NCBI RefSeq assembly: GCF_900163625.1
Contig: NZ_FUIE01000015.1
Location: 1 to 64,000, forward strand
Direction: 5' to 3'
DNA from: Brevundimonas diminuta 3F5N
GTDB taxonomy: Bacteria > Pseudomonadota > Alphaproteobacteria > Caulobacterales > Caulobacteraceae
DNA length: 64,000 bases
The notes beneath the pieces were generated by a model. That model was not told where the DNA came from and searched no databases. It worked only from the letters and a program-made list of their open reading frames with translations. Shown here piece after piece: positions 42,261-48,787 of this stretch. Within the stretch, counting starts at the first letter, position 1. Every line of letters starts with the position of its first letter. The position numbers and the translations under genes are program-made.

Positions 42261-42410
42261 TCAGGCCGCATGCAAAGGAGGCTCGGGGTCGGGATCGTTG
42301 GCGGGTTGGGGAGGAGGTTCAGGCGACGGGCGCAGGACGCTCGGGTGCAGCGTCCGCACGAGGACGCCGTGAACGATCTCCGCGATGCGGGCGTATTCGG
42401 CGTCAGTCAT
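42261..42410 (-). CDS. Small hypothetical protein
   Basis: A 49-residue protein: a helix (MTDAEYARIAEIVHGVLVRT) and a Pro/Glu-rich tail (PSPEPPPQPANDPDPEPP). No convincing ribosome-binding site beyond GGGGGACCCCC. The Pro-rich end resembles tails of small phage regulators. Modest support. Confidence 0.45.
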   Translation of the reverse strand: MTDAEYARIAEIVHGVLVRTLHPSVLRPSPEPPPQPANDPDPEPPLHAA

Positions 42411-42499
42411 GGGGGTCCCCCGGCGAGGGCGCGGTGGGGGATGACTCCCTCGCCGGGGCTCTCCACAGTGCGGATGTCAAACAGCACCGGAGAAATGGA

Positions 42500-42769
42500 A
42501 TGTCCGTCGAACGCGAAATCGAAATCGAGAGCATCGTCTTCGAGGCGGAGCCCCCTGAAAGTCACTTCCGGCGCTCCGCCCTGGTCACATGGAGAATCTC
42601 CACAGCGGGAACGAACAACCAGTTCACCGTGCCGATCCGCATCATGGTCACGCCGGAATACCCGGAGACCGAGGTCGTTAAATTCGCTCGCGCAGCCCTT
42701 CATGTCGTCATGGCCTCGCTTGCGAACCAGACGACGCAGTGGCGGATTGAGGCTGAGAAGGATCAGTGA
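42500..42769 (+). CDS. Small hypothetical protein on the opposite strand of the early operon
   Basis: An 89-residue protein from MSVEREIEIESIVFEAEPP with GGAG seven bases upstream. Alternating strands (LVTWRISTAGTNNQFTVPIR) then a helix (VVKFARAALHVVMASLANQ) give a credible fold. The competing minus-strand frame 42407-42703 is coupled by ATGA to the next gene but has poor composition. The gene would be antisense to, or separate, early leftward genes. Confidence 0.55.
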   Translation: MSVEREIEIESIVFEAEPPESHFRRSALVTWRISTAGTNNQFTVPIRIMVTPEYPETEVVKFARAALHVVMASLANQTTQWRIEAEKDQ

Positions 42770-42995
42770 CCCAGGACTGATTCAGGTTGTCCCACTCCCG
42801 GCCAAAGATATCGCTGACCGAAGGGATGGGCTCTTCGCTGAAGCCGCCCTGCCCGTCCGCCACCCGCCGGTAGCCACGGCGCGTGATGAGACCAGCGCCT
42901 TCCGCCTTGGTCAGCCAGTAGTCATGCACGGCCTGTGCCTCAGCGAGGTCAGCCGCACGCTCGGCAAGGCGTTGGAGGATCAAAGCGCTGTCCAT
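42708..42995 (-). CDS. Hypothetical early protein
   Basis: A 95-residue protein from MDSALILQRLAERAADLAEA. Helical N-terminus, then VHDYWLTKAEGAGLITRRGY and an acidic-aromatic segment (VSDIFGREWDNLNQSW). Second gene of the leftward operon, sharing one base with the Cro-like gene. No family recognised. Confidence 0.68.
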   Translation of the reverse strand: MDSALILQRLAERAADLAEAQAVHDYWLTKAEGAGLITRRGYRRVADGQGGFSEEPIPSVSDIFGREWDNLNQSWVTDPSQPQSATASSGSQARP

Positions 42996-43207
42996 CACGC
43001 AGCCTCCGATGAGGGAGAGGTGTCGTTGGCAGGCGAAACCCAACGCGCCGGAGCAATGCCCAGCACTTGTTCAATTTTGACGGCCAGCCGGAGCGAAGGC
43101 GTCCGTTGGCCGTGGGCAATTTCGTGAGCGTAGCTTGTGCTAATTCCGACGCGATCTTTCAGCGCTTTGGCGAGCGTCGACTTTTCGCAAATCTCGGTCT
43201 GGGTCAT
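42995..43207 (-). CDS. cro: Cro-like HTH regulator
   Basis: A 70-residue protein from MTQTEICEKSTLAKALKDRV. HTH_XRE-type fold: LAKALKDRVGISTSYAHEIA then GQRTPSLRLAVKIEQVLG. First gene of the leftward operon, divergent from the CI-like repressor, which defines it as Cro-like. The -10 box of its promoter (GAAATA) ends ~7 bases before this ATG, so the transcript may be leaderless; an ATG at 43225 lies inside the promoter and cannot be used from it. Name given by analogy. Confidence 0.8.
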   Translation of the reverse strand: MTQTEICEKSTLAKALKDRVGISTSYAHEIAHGQRTPSLRLAVKIEQVLGIAPARWVSPANDTSPSSEAA

Positions 43208-43249
43208 GCGAGATATTTCGCACATAGCGAAAATCTTCGCAAGGTCGAT
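43207..43249 (-). promoter_or_regulatory. Leftward early promoter with operator O1
   Basis: On the minus strand: TTGCGA (-35), 17 bases, GAAATA (-10). Operator O1 is the perfect inverted repeat TTTCGC-ACATA-GCGAAA at 43216-43232, lying over the spacer and -10. The block TTCGCTATGTGCGAAATATC recurs with one change at the rightward promoter near 46.7 kb. Confidence 0.75.
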
Positions 43250-43265
43250 TTCGCTATGTGCGTAG
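43249..43265 (+). promoter_or_regulatory. Operator O2
   Basis: TTTCGC-TATGT-GCGTAG: one perfect and one imperfect half-site of the TTTCGC/GCGAAA operator, inverted relative to O1 and 33 bases away centre to centre. Likely bound by CI or Cro to control the divergent promoters. Confidence 0.6.
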
Positions 43266-43283
43266 GGACGCCGCCCGGCATTC

Positions 43284-43300
43284 TATCGCAGACTGCGAAT
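43284..43300 (+). promoter_or_regulatory. Operator O3, adjoining the repressor start codon
   Basis: TCGCA-GAC-TGCGA at 43286-43298 is a perfect inverted repeat of the operator core. It ends immediately before the repressor ATG at 43301, so binding would block the repressor gene's own transcription. Confidence 0.6.
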
Positions 43301-43903
43301 ATGTCGGACGTTCAATGGTTTGCTCGGGATTGGCGCAAGGAGCGAGGCCGCACGCTCGAGAGCGTTGCGGAAGAACTTGGCACGTCGGTGGGCTATCTCA
43401 GCGACATGGAGAAGGGGAAACGTCGCCATAATAGCGACTGGGCCGAACGCCTTGCCCGCGTCTATGCCATCACTGCACAGGACCTTTATCGGCATCCCGA
43501 TCGCGCGGTCGCGGGTGTTACGACCGATTCTGTCCCAGTCGTTGGCTTAGTGGGCGCGGGGTCTGTCGCGACCCTGTTTGCTGAAGGCCAGGGTCCCTTG
43601 GATTATGTCGAGCCGCCGCAGAACGCGACGCCACACACCGTTGCCCTCCAGGTTCGCGGAACCAGCCTAGGTCCCGCATGGGACGAGTCGATCATCTACT
43701 ACGACGACGTGCGCTCGCCGGTGACGCCCGACCTGCACGGCCGCCTGTGCGTGGTCGGCCTGCCAGACGGGCGCGTGTTGGTTAAGATCTTGAAGGCCGC
43801 AGGCGACGGCACGTTCCACCTGCTGTCGAACTCCCTCGAAGAGCCACTGCTCAATGAGGAGGTCGCCTGGGCCGCTCGTGTAAAGGCGGCTCATCCGCGC
43901 TGA
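43301..43903 (+). CDS. CI-like repressor, S24-peptidase type
   Basis: A 200-residue protein from MSDVQWFARDWRKERGRTLE. N-terminal XRE HTH: LESVAEELGTSVGYLSDMEK (19-38). The C-terminal half is an S24/LexA-like fold with LQVRGTSLGPAW carrying the candidate catalytic Ser 122, and VLVKILKAA the Lys 162. It should keep the lysogenic state and may cleave itself on RecA activation. No strong ribosome-binding site. An ATG at 43256 inside O2 would add 15 residues. The first gene of a rightward lysogenic cassette. Confidence 0.88.
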   Translation: MSDVQWFARDWRKERGRTLESVAEELGTSVGYLSDMEKGKRRHNSDWAERLARVYAITAQDLYRHPDRAVAGVTTDSVPVVGLVGAGSVATLFAEGQGPLDYVEPPQNATPHTVALQVRGTSLGPAWDESIIYYDDVRSPVTPDLHGRLCVVGLPDGRVLVKILKAAGDGTFHLLSNSLEEPLLNEEVAWAARVKAAHPR

Positions 43904-43958
43904 TTGACACCTCAGGCCACGCCTGAAAGAACCGCGTCATCATTTGGGGGCTGAAACC

Positions 43959-44411
43959 ATGACGACCAACTCTTTGAGCGCCGATACCCAGGCGATCATG
44001 AGCTTCGAAGCGAACAAGAAATCCGCGGGCGTAGCCTACCTGCTGTGGTTTTTCACCGGCGGCATCGGCGGACATCGCTTCTACATGGGCCGCACAGGCT
44101 CGGCCATCGCTCAGTTGATCTTGTCGATCTTGGGTTGGCTCACGATTTGGGCCGCGGGGTTTGGCCTTCTGTTCCTTATACCGCTCGGGATTTGGCTTTT
44201 GGTCGATGTGTTCACGCTCGGCGGAATGGTGTCGGACCACAACAACAAGCTGATGCAGCGCTTGAATGCTGGCAGCGCACCGCGCGCCAACCCGGCGGAT
44301 GAGTTGGCGAAGTTCGCAGCGCTTCGCGATAGCGGCGCGATCTCAAACGATGAGTACGAGGCTCAGAAGCGCCGGCTTCTGGGCGTGCCTGACGCCGTCG
44401 TTGTTCCCTGA
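43959..44411 (+). CDS. TM2 and SHOCT domain membrane protein
   Basis: A 150-residue protein from MTTNSLSADTQAIMSFEANK. TM2 domain at ~20-85: KKSAGVAYLLWFFTGGIGGH then RFYMGRTGSAIAQLILSILG, with two membrane helices and a turn. A C-terminal SHOCT motif (ELAKFAALRDSGAISNDEY) at ~118-145 is a short oligomerisation or binding helix. Follows the repressor by 55 bases in the same direction and is probably made in the lysogen. Function unknown; superinfection exclusion is a possibility. Confidence 0.82.
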   Translation: MTTNSLSADTQAIMSFEANKKSAGVAYLLWFFTGGIGGHRFYMGRTGSAIAQLILSILGWLTIWAAGFGLLFLIPLGIWLLVDVFTLGGMVSDHNNKLMQRLNAGSAPRANPADELAKFAALRDSGAISNDEYEAQKRRLLGVPDAVVVP

Positions 44412-44422
44412 CGGCACAGCGC

Positions 44423-44821
44423 GTGAACAAGCTCATCATAGCGGGGGCTGCGGCCCTGGTGATCGTCGGTGGCGTCGTCGCTGCCAATGCGATCCTCAGT
44501 CCGGAACCCACAGTCCCAGCTTCAACACAGGCCATGCATGAAGTGGGCCCAGGCTTCTTCGTTGTCGCGGTTCAGCCCAATGCCGATCCAGCAACGTTCG
44601 AAGATCTCGCCGGCCTGAAATGCCTGGACGTCGACAATTGCATGGTCGGGTTCTGGAAGCACGGCGAGGAGCCCACGGCCCTCCCCTTCACTGAGGCGCA
44701 GATCAAGGCCCAGCTCTTTGCGTACGCGGTCAACCGGGAGACGGGCTTCAAACGAGTGGCCTGGGACTGTGCGTCCTACCCGGCGACGCCGCGCAAGGAC
44801 TGCATAGCTAAGGCCGGCTAA
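44423..44821 (+). CDS. Membrane-anchored hypothetical protein
   Basis: A 132-residue protein from a GTG start. One N-terminal membrane segment (LIIAGAAALVIVGGVVAANA), then a soluble part with two Cys pairs (LKCLDVDNC; AWDCAS..KDC) that could form disulfides outside the cytoplasm. Eleven bases after the TM2-SHOCT gene, so probably co-expressed. No family recognised. Confidence 0.7.
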   Translation: MNKLIIAGAAALVIVGGVVAANAILSPEPTVPASTQAMHEVGPGFFVVAVQPNADPATFEDLAGLKCLDVDNCMVGFWKHGEEPTALPFTEAQIKAQLFAYAVNRETGFKRVAWDCASYPATPRKDCIAKAG

Positions 44822-44877
44822 CACGCGTCACCTGCTGCTGACGGCGAACTGATCCTAAAAAAGAGGGGCATGGTGGC

Positions 44878-45600
44878 ATGAAGGCTGAAGAGTTGCCCTC
44901 GTTGTCATTCTTTGGCGATGCCAGCAGCAAGAACAGCACGTTCATGGTGGCGGGCGGCTTCGCCGTAAGCGGCAACCGCATCAATGAAATTGAGGATCAC
45001 ATCGCCAAGCTGCGCGATGATGCGGGCATAAAATCTGAATTTCATTGGGCCGACTATCGCGGCGGAAGCCGACGCCAAGCCTATGAAGCCCTTGTGAAGT
45101 ACGGCTTCGATCTCGTGAATAAGCGGAAGGCCGCGCTACATCTGATCATTGCGCGCTTCGAGGGGTACAACCATCGACAGAAAGAGGGGGAGGATCGGGA
45201 CACAAGCGTCAACCGCATGTACTTCCAACTCGGCCTTCACCGGGTAGCCCGCTTCTATGGAGCGAGCCGCGCAATCCACTTCAGATTGGACGCAGGCAAC
45301 GACTGCAAAGACATTTGCGGGATGCGAAACGAGCTATGCGCAAAGGCTTATCGACAATACGACACACGCCCGAACTGCATCCGATCCATCGAGCCCGTAA
45401 AATCTCAGAACGTTGGCATCGTGCAGATGGCGGACGTCATCATGGGCGCGGTAGCCGCCAAGCAAAACGGCATCACTCACAAGAACGCTAAAGCTGATTT
45501 GGCTGATTTTGTTCTTCGCTCATCGGGAAGACAATCTTGGGGGGTGAGTACCCCAAAATCCGCGCGCTTTCTAACGGTGTGGCACCACGAAAAGCGATGA
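44878..45600 (+). CDS. DUF3800 domain protein
   Basis: A 240-residue protein from MKAEELPSLSFFGDASSKNS. The DUF3800 pattern is clear: an acidic start (FFGDASS), a mid-segment with EFHWADYR, an aspartate region (HFRLDAGNDCKD), and the closing QNVGIVQMADVIMGAVAAK. These acidic positions match an RNase H-like nuclease fold. Codon use is more AT-rich than late genes. Third gene of the cassette behind the repressor, closed by terminators at 45.77 and 45.82 kb. Family function is not settled; DUF3800 genes often lie on mobile elements. Confidence 0.85.
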   Translation: MKAEELPSLSFFGDASSKNSTFMVAGGFAVSGNRINEIEDHIAKLRDDAGIKSEFHWADYRGGSRRQAYEALVKYGFDLVNKRKAALHLIIARFEGYNHRQKEGEDRDTSVNRMYFQLGLHRVARFYGASRAIHFRLDAGNDCKDICGMRNELCAKAYRQYDTRPNCIRSIEPVKSQNVGIVQMADVIMGAVAAKQNGITHKNAKADLADFVLRSSGRQSWGVSTPKSARFLTVWHHEKR

Positions 45601-45773
45601 GGTCCCCCGCAGCCCTATCTCGCGGTTTCCCGGAGCACAGCTGGTCAAGCCAGCGTATTCGAACTGCGGAGGCCTTGCATTCAAGGTAGGCGATTCTGAC
45701 CGAATCAGCAAGGCTGAAAGGCGCCATTTTATCGCAACGTCAAGACTGGTGCGCGCACCATCAACAGCCCCGA

Positions 45774-45798
45774 CCCCGCCCCACCAGGCGGGGTTTTT
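45774..45798 (+). terminator. Terminator of the repressor-linked cassette
   Basis: CCCCGCC-CCACCA-GGCGGGG followed by TTTTT: a textbook intrinsic terminator ~175 bases past the DUF3800 stop. The stretch 45601-45773 holds no convincing gene. Confidence 0.9.
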
Positions 45799-45815
45799 GT
45801 TAGGCGCAATTGGAA

Positions 45816-45846
45816 ACGGCGGCCCCGGATGGAGCCGCCGTCTTTT
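45816..45846. terminator. Second, probably bidirectional terminator
   Basis: ACGGCGGC pairs with GCCGCCGT, then CTTTT on the plus strand and TTTCC on the minus strand. It lies between the convergent DUF3800 cassette and the GrlR-like gene. Left arm and flank match the host terminator at 3.92 kb. Confidence 0.75.
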
Positions 45847-45860
45847 ACGACGGGCCGCGG

Positions 45861-46181
45861 TTAGGCTACGAGCCACCGCAGAGAAGCTTTAAAGCTTAGG
45901 CCCGGCGCCTGTGGGCTAGTTCCTGTGACTGATGCCGTGCCGTCCGACCAATCGCCTTGGAGGTTGATCGTCACAACGTCCACCCCAAAGACGGAGGGCA
46001 TGTGCGCGGCGTGTCGGCCCGTGGTGATGGTGGCCGAAAAGCTGCCCCCGTCAACGGCATAGGTGCCTGTATAGAAAAGCGCGGAATCGCCTCCACGGAC
46101 GCACCCGTCATGCAGCACGATCACCCCATCGCCCTGGCCCATGGGGGTAGCGAAACTGACAGCGTAAAGACCGTTCTTCAT
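45861..46181 (-). CDS. GrlR-like negative regulator family protein
   Basis: A 106-residue protein from MKNGLYAVSFATPMGQGDGV, with GGAG upstream. The pattern MKNGLYAV.F.T..G.G.GV.V...G...GGD...FY.GTY and the repeated beta strands match the GrlR calycin-like family (GrlR represses the LEE activator GrlA). No GrlA partner is near. Small GrlR-type proteins are common in prophages. Pairs with the lipoprotein gene upstream. Confidence 0.75.
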   Translation of the reverse strand: MKNGLYAVSFATPMGQGDGVIVLHDGCVRGGDSALFYTGTYAVDGGSFSATITTGRHAAHMPSVFGVDVVTINLQGDWSDGTASVTGTSPQAPGLSFKASLRWLVA

Positions 46182-46192
46182 GACGCCGCTCC

Positions 46193-46522
46193 TTACGCCG
46201 CGCACTGCTTCGCGCGCTGGGCCTCTTGGATGCCCTGAATACGCGCACGGATAGCCTTGTCGGCGTCGGACTTCGCCATGGCATTGCCGATGCCGTAGTC
46301 GCCGAGGAAGCCAGCAACCGAGCGCCAGTCGAAGTCGGCCGTCTCGGCGATCTGGGTCTGCACTTGGTTGGCTCGGACCAGCTCAAGGCGGAGGTCGTTG
46401 CAGTCCATGGCCTCAGCCTCGGCCGACGACCACTGCGTGGCGATTGGATAGCGCTTCGTCGCGCAGGCAGAGGTGACGGATGCGGCGACGACCAGCGCCG
46501 CCACGATGGCGATCTTCTTCAT
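46193..46522 (-). CDS. Small lipoprotein
   Basis: A 109-residue protein: a lipoprotein signal peptide (MKKIAIVAALVVAASVTSAC, Cys 20), then a helical mature part (AEAMDCNDLRLELVRANQVQ, DADKAIRARIQGIQEAQRAK). Eleven bases separate its stop from the GrlR-like start. Its own promoter probably lies in 46523-46680. Surface-exposed phage lipoproteins can alter receptor access; no direct evidence here. Confidence 0.75.
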   Translation of the reverse strand: MKKIAIVAALVVAASVTSACATKRYPIATQWSSAEAEAMDCNDLRLELVRANQVQTQIAETADFDWRSVAGFLGDYGIGNAMAKSDADKAIRARIQGIQEAQRAKQCAA

Positions 46523-46680
46523 TCGGGGTGCCCCAGAGATATGCGTCCAAGCCCCCTGCCCGGACATAACGCCGTCATATCACGTTGTTTTCATCCGTCT
46601 ATAACAGAGGTCAGTAACGGGCGTTTTCCATCAATACCGATGGCTTCCCCACCCGGAACAGAACGCGTGCGAGAACAGAT

Positions 46681-46734
46681 TTTCGCACATTGCGAAAATA
46701 ATGCTTGACGACAAACTTCGCTATCTGCGAAATA
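46681..46734 (+). promoter_or_regulatory. Rightward early promoter with operators O4 and O5
   Basis: O4: TTTCGCA-CAT-TGCGAAA at 46681-46697, a perfect 17-bp palindrome. -35 TTGACG at 46705-46710. O5: CTTCGCTATCTGCGAAA at 46716-46732, overlapping the -10 GAAATA. The leader to the ATG at 46759 carries GGGAG. The same O1-type block drives the Cro-like gene, so the CI-like repressor probably shuts both operons. Confidence 0.78.
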
Positions 46735-46758
46735 TCTCCCATCACCGGGAGACGAACG

Positions 46759-47100
46759 ATGTCACTCAAGAACGAAATCACCCACGATCCGAAGGCGGCG
46801 GCCTGGTCTGCACTGAGCGCTTTTCGCGCCACCTTCCCCGCTCCGACCGCAGAGAACCGCGCGATCGAAGCGCGCCTGGAAGCCGACCTCACTGCCCTGC
46901 GCGAAGCCGATGGTTCGCTGTTCGAGGATCGTGCCGACGAGCTGATCCGCTGGGCGGACAAGAACGAGGCGCTGGCCGAGCAATACCCATCGGCCGCGAA
47001 GGACTATCGCCACACGGCGTCGCTCTTCCGCGCTGAGGCCGCTGAACTGCGCCGCAAGGCCATTGTGGTTCGGGCCGCCACCTTCGGGATGGCCGCGTGA
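46759..47100 (+). CDS. First gene of the rightward early operon, hypothetical
   Basis: A 113-residue helical protein from MSLKNEITHDPKAAAWSALS, with GGGAG nine bases upstream. High Ala/Glu/Arg content (NRAIEARLEADLTALREADG, YRHTASLFRAEAAELRRKA). Directly behind the operator-controlled promoter, the place of early regulators or recombination helpers. No family recognised. Confidence 0.72.
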   Translation: MSLKNEITHDPKAAAWSALSAFRATFPAPTAENRAIEARLEADLTALREADGSLFEDRADELIRWADKNEALAEQYPSAAKDYRHTASLFRAEAAELRRKAIVVRAATFGMAA

Positions 47101-47330
47101 TGAACCGGGACGCCATCATCGCCGCGGAAGACCTGTGCATCGACATGGACGCTGATCTGGCTCGCGCCCGCTCTGCACTGTCGCTGTCGAACACGGTCAA
47201 GGCCGAGCGCCACGTCGCTGACGCTCTGACGGCCGCCAAGCGGATCATCGCCCTGCTGGAAGGTGCCCCGTCGCTCCAGCCCGCGATCCGCATCCCCGCC
47301 AACGATCCTTTCCGGGAGATTGCAGCTTGA
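47100..47330 (+). CDS. Small hypothetical protein
   Basis: A 76-residue helical acidic protein (MNRDAIIAAEDLCIDMDADL..., KAERHVADALTAAKRIIALL). ATGA overlap with the gene before; its stop overlaps the TTG start of the next. Function unknown. Confidence 0.68.
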   Translation: MNRDAIIAAEDLCIDMDADLARARSALSLSNTVKAERHVADALTAAKRIIALLEGAPSLQPAIRIPANDPFREIAA

Positions 47331-47599
47331 ACAAGCGCCAGCAAGCCAAGGCCGCCACGCGCGCCAAACTGATCGCCGCCGCCAGAAAGCTCTGGGCCGA
47401 GCCCGGCACCTATGAGCGCATGGGCATCCGGGAGATTTCGACCGAAGCCGGAATGTCGACCGGCGCGGTGTTCGCCAACTGGAAGAGCAAGGCCGACCTG
47501 TGGCGAGACGCCATGGGCTACGAGCCTCCGGTCGACTGCGCCGAGGTTCGTGCCGTTCTGCAGGCCTCCGCAGCGACGCTCTACCCGAGGGCTGCCTGA
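47327..47599 (+). CDS. TetR-like HTH protein without ligand domain
   Basis: A 90-residue protein from a TTG start (TTGA overlap; GGGAG upstream). The TetR N-terminal fold is clear: KLIAAARKLWAEPGTYERMG, IREISTEAGMSTGAVFANWK with the HTH. The usual ~130-residue ligand/dimer domain is missing, so it is a stand-alone DNA-binding unit. It might control the early operon or a host promoter. Confidence 0.75.
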   Translation: MNKRQQAKAATRAKLIAAARKLWAEPGTYERMGIREISTEAGMSTGAVFANWKSKADLWRDAMGYEPPVDCAEVRAVLQASAATLYPRAA

Positions 47600-47826
47600 T
47601 GGGCGCCGTGATCCCCTTTCCCCGCCAGCCTCACGCGCAGTCGCTGATCAAGCACACGGCGACGCTCAACTGGCTGGACCGCCACGGCGCGGCGCATCGC
47701 GAGCGTCATGCGGCTTGGACCGCCCGTGAAGCGGCGCGCATGGCCTGGAACCGCGCCCGCTCCATGCGGGAAGCCGGAGAGGCCCTGACCTTCCGCATCG
47801 ATCACCGCTCGCAGGTGATCGGATGA
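47599..47826 (+). CDS. Small hypothetical protein
   Basis: A 75-residue basic, Trp/Arg/His-rich helical protein (LNWLDRHGAAHRERHAAWTA, ARMAWNRARSMREAGEALTF). ATGA coupling on both sides, directly before the ERF gene. It may assist recombination; no family recognised. Confidence 0.65.
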   Translation: MGAVIPFPRQPHAQSLIKHTATLNWLDRHGAAHRERHAAWTAREAARMAWNRARSMREAGEALTFRIDHRSQVIG

Positions 47827-48578
47827 CCCATACCCATCCCGAAGCCAGAGACGAGGCGGGCGCCAACAACGCCCCCTCGATGGCTCCCGCTCTCACTGAG
47901 GCGCACATGCCCCCGCTGACCATCGAACCCAACTACGGCCTGATCTGGGAAGGTGAACGCCCGCCCATCGCCAAGGCATACGTCGCCGCGCAGAAGGCCA
48001 TGGACGCCATCAAGAAGGCGGCGCGCAACGATCACTTCCGGACCAAGTACGCCGATCTGGCCGAGGTGGTCGAAGCGGTTGTGCCCGCGCTCAACGAGCA
48101 TGGCATCGGCGTCATCCAGAACGCGGTGAATGACGGAGACTGGGTATCGATCACCACGACCCTGCTCCACGAGAGCGGATCGTCTGTCAGCAGCACCCTG
48201 CGCCTGCGCCCCTCCAAAACCGACCCTCAGGGCGTTGGCTCGGCGATCACCTATGGCCGTCGCTACTCCCTGCTGGCGATGACCGGCGCTGCGCCCGAGG
48301 ACGACGACGGCAACGCCGCCAGCGGCCCGCGTCAGGACCGCCGTGAGCAGACCGGTCCGTCCGCCGCTGCTCAATACGCGGCCGACCAGCTACGCCAAGC
48401 GCGGACGAAGGACGAGTTCACCCACTTCTGGAACAGCGAGAAGGAAGGTCTGCGGCAGTCGCTAAGCGACGGCGACTACGCGCACGTCGTCAAGGTCATG
48501 CAGTCCGAGGCCAAGCGCTTCGCACCGGCCGAGGCTGCCAATGCTTCGACGCCCTTCGACGAGAAGGACGCGGCCTGA
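47823..48578 (+). CDS. erf: ERF-family single-strand annealing protein
   Basis: A 251-residue recombinase. The ERF core lies at ~50-160: YVAAQKAMDAIKKAARNDHF, then RTKYADLAEVVEAVVPALNE, VSITTTLLHESGSSVSSTLR and the closing GVGSAITYGRRYSLLAM. ERF proteins anneal complementary single strands and allow circularisation or recombination of phage DNA. The tail (KDEFTHFWNSEKEGLRQSLS) is like the C-terminal helper segments in other ERF proteins. NinB and an HNH recombination nuclease follow. Confidence 0.88.
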   Translation: MTHTHPEARDEAGANNAPSMAPALTEAHMPPLTIEPNYGLIWEGERPPIAKAYVAAQKAMDAIKKAARNDHFRTKYADLAEVVEAVVPALNEHGIGVIQNAVNDGDWVSITTTLLHESGSSVSSTLRLRPSKTDPQGVGSAITYGRRYSLLAMTGAAPEDDDGNAASGPRQDRREQTGPSAAAQYAADQLRQARTKDEFTHFWNSEKEGLRQSLSDGDYAHVVKVMQSEAKRFAPAEAANASTPFDEKDAA

Positions 48579-48787
48579 TGACCAAGATGTACGTCAACTC
48601 CAAGGGCCAGGACGTCGAGATTGCATCGATGGCCTATCCCCATCTGTGTTCGGCCCACGCGAAGTTGGTCCGGGAGCAGCGTGACGGCCTGCGCCAGGCG
48701 GAGATCGACGCCATGGCGGCCGAGATCGCCACACGGGACGAAGCGCATGCAGCCGCACAGGCCGCCGAGGCGGAGGGCGCAGCATGA
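48578..48787 (+). CDS. Small hypothetical protein
   Basis: A 69-residue protein: MTKMYVNSKGQDVEIASMAY, then a helix (SAHAKLVREQRDGLRQAEID) and an Ala/Glu tail. Directly between ERF and a coiled-coil protein with 4-base overlaps; may be an accessory recombination factor. Function unknown. Confidence 0.68.
   Translation: MTKMYVNSKGQDVEIASMAYPHLCSAHAKLVREQRDGLRQAEIDAMAAEIATRDEAHAAAQAAEAEGAA

Noticed and set aside
42407..42703. 98-residue minus-strand frame
   Set aside because: Coupled to the next gene by ATGA, but poor protein composition; the opposite-strand 89-residue frame looks better. Left open as a finding rather than listed as a gene.
45630..45725. Possible degenerate tRNA on the minus strand (GTTCGAAT T-loop-like and a CTTGAAT anticodon-like loop)
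   Set aside because: The T-stem and anticodon stem do not pair well and no acceptor stem could be closed, so it is not supported as a tRNA gene or clear remnant.
46611..46961. 116-residue minus-strand frame overlapping the rightward early promoter
   Set aside because: Runs opposite the operator region and the first early gene; Ser/Arg-rich with no ribosome-binding site.
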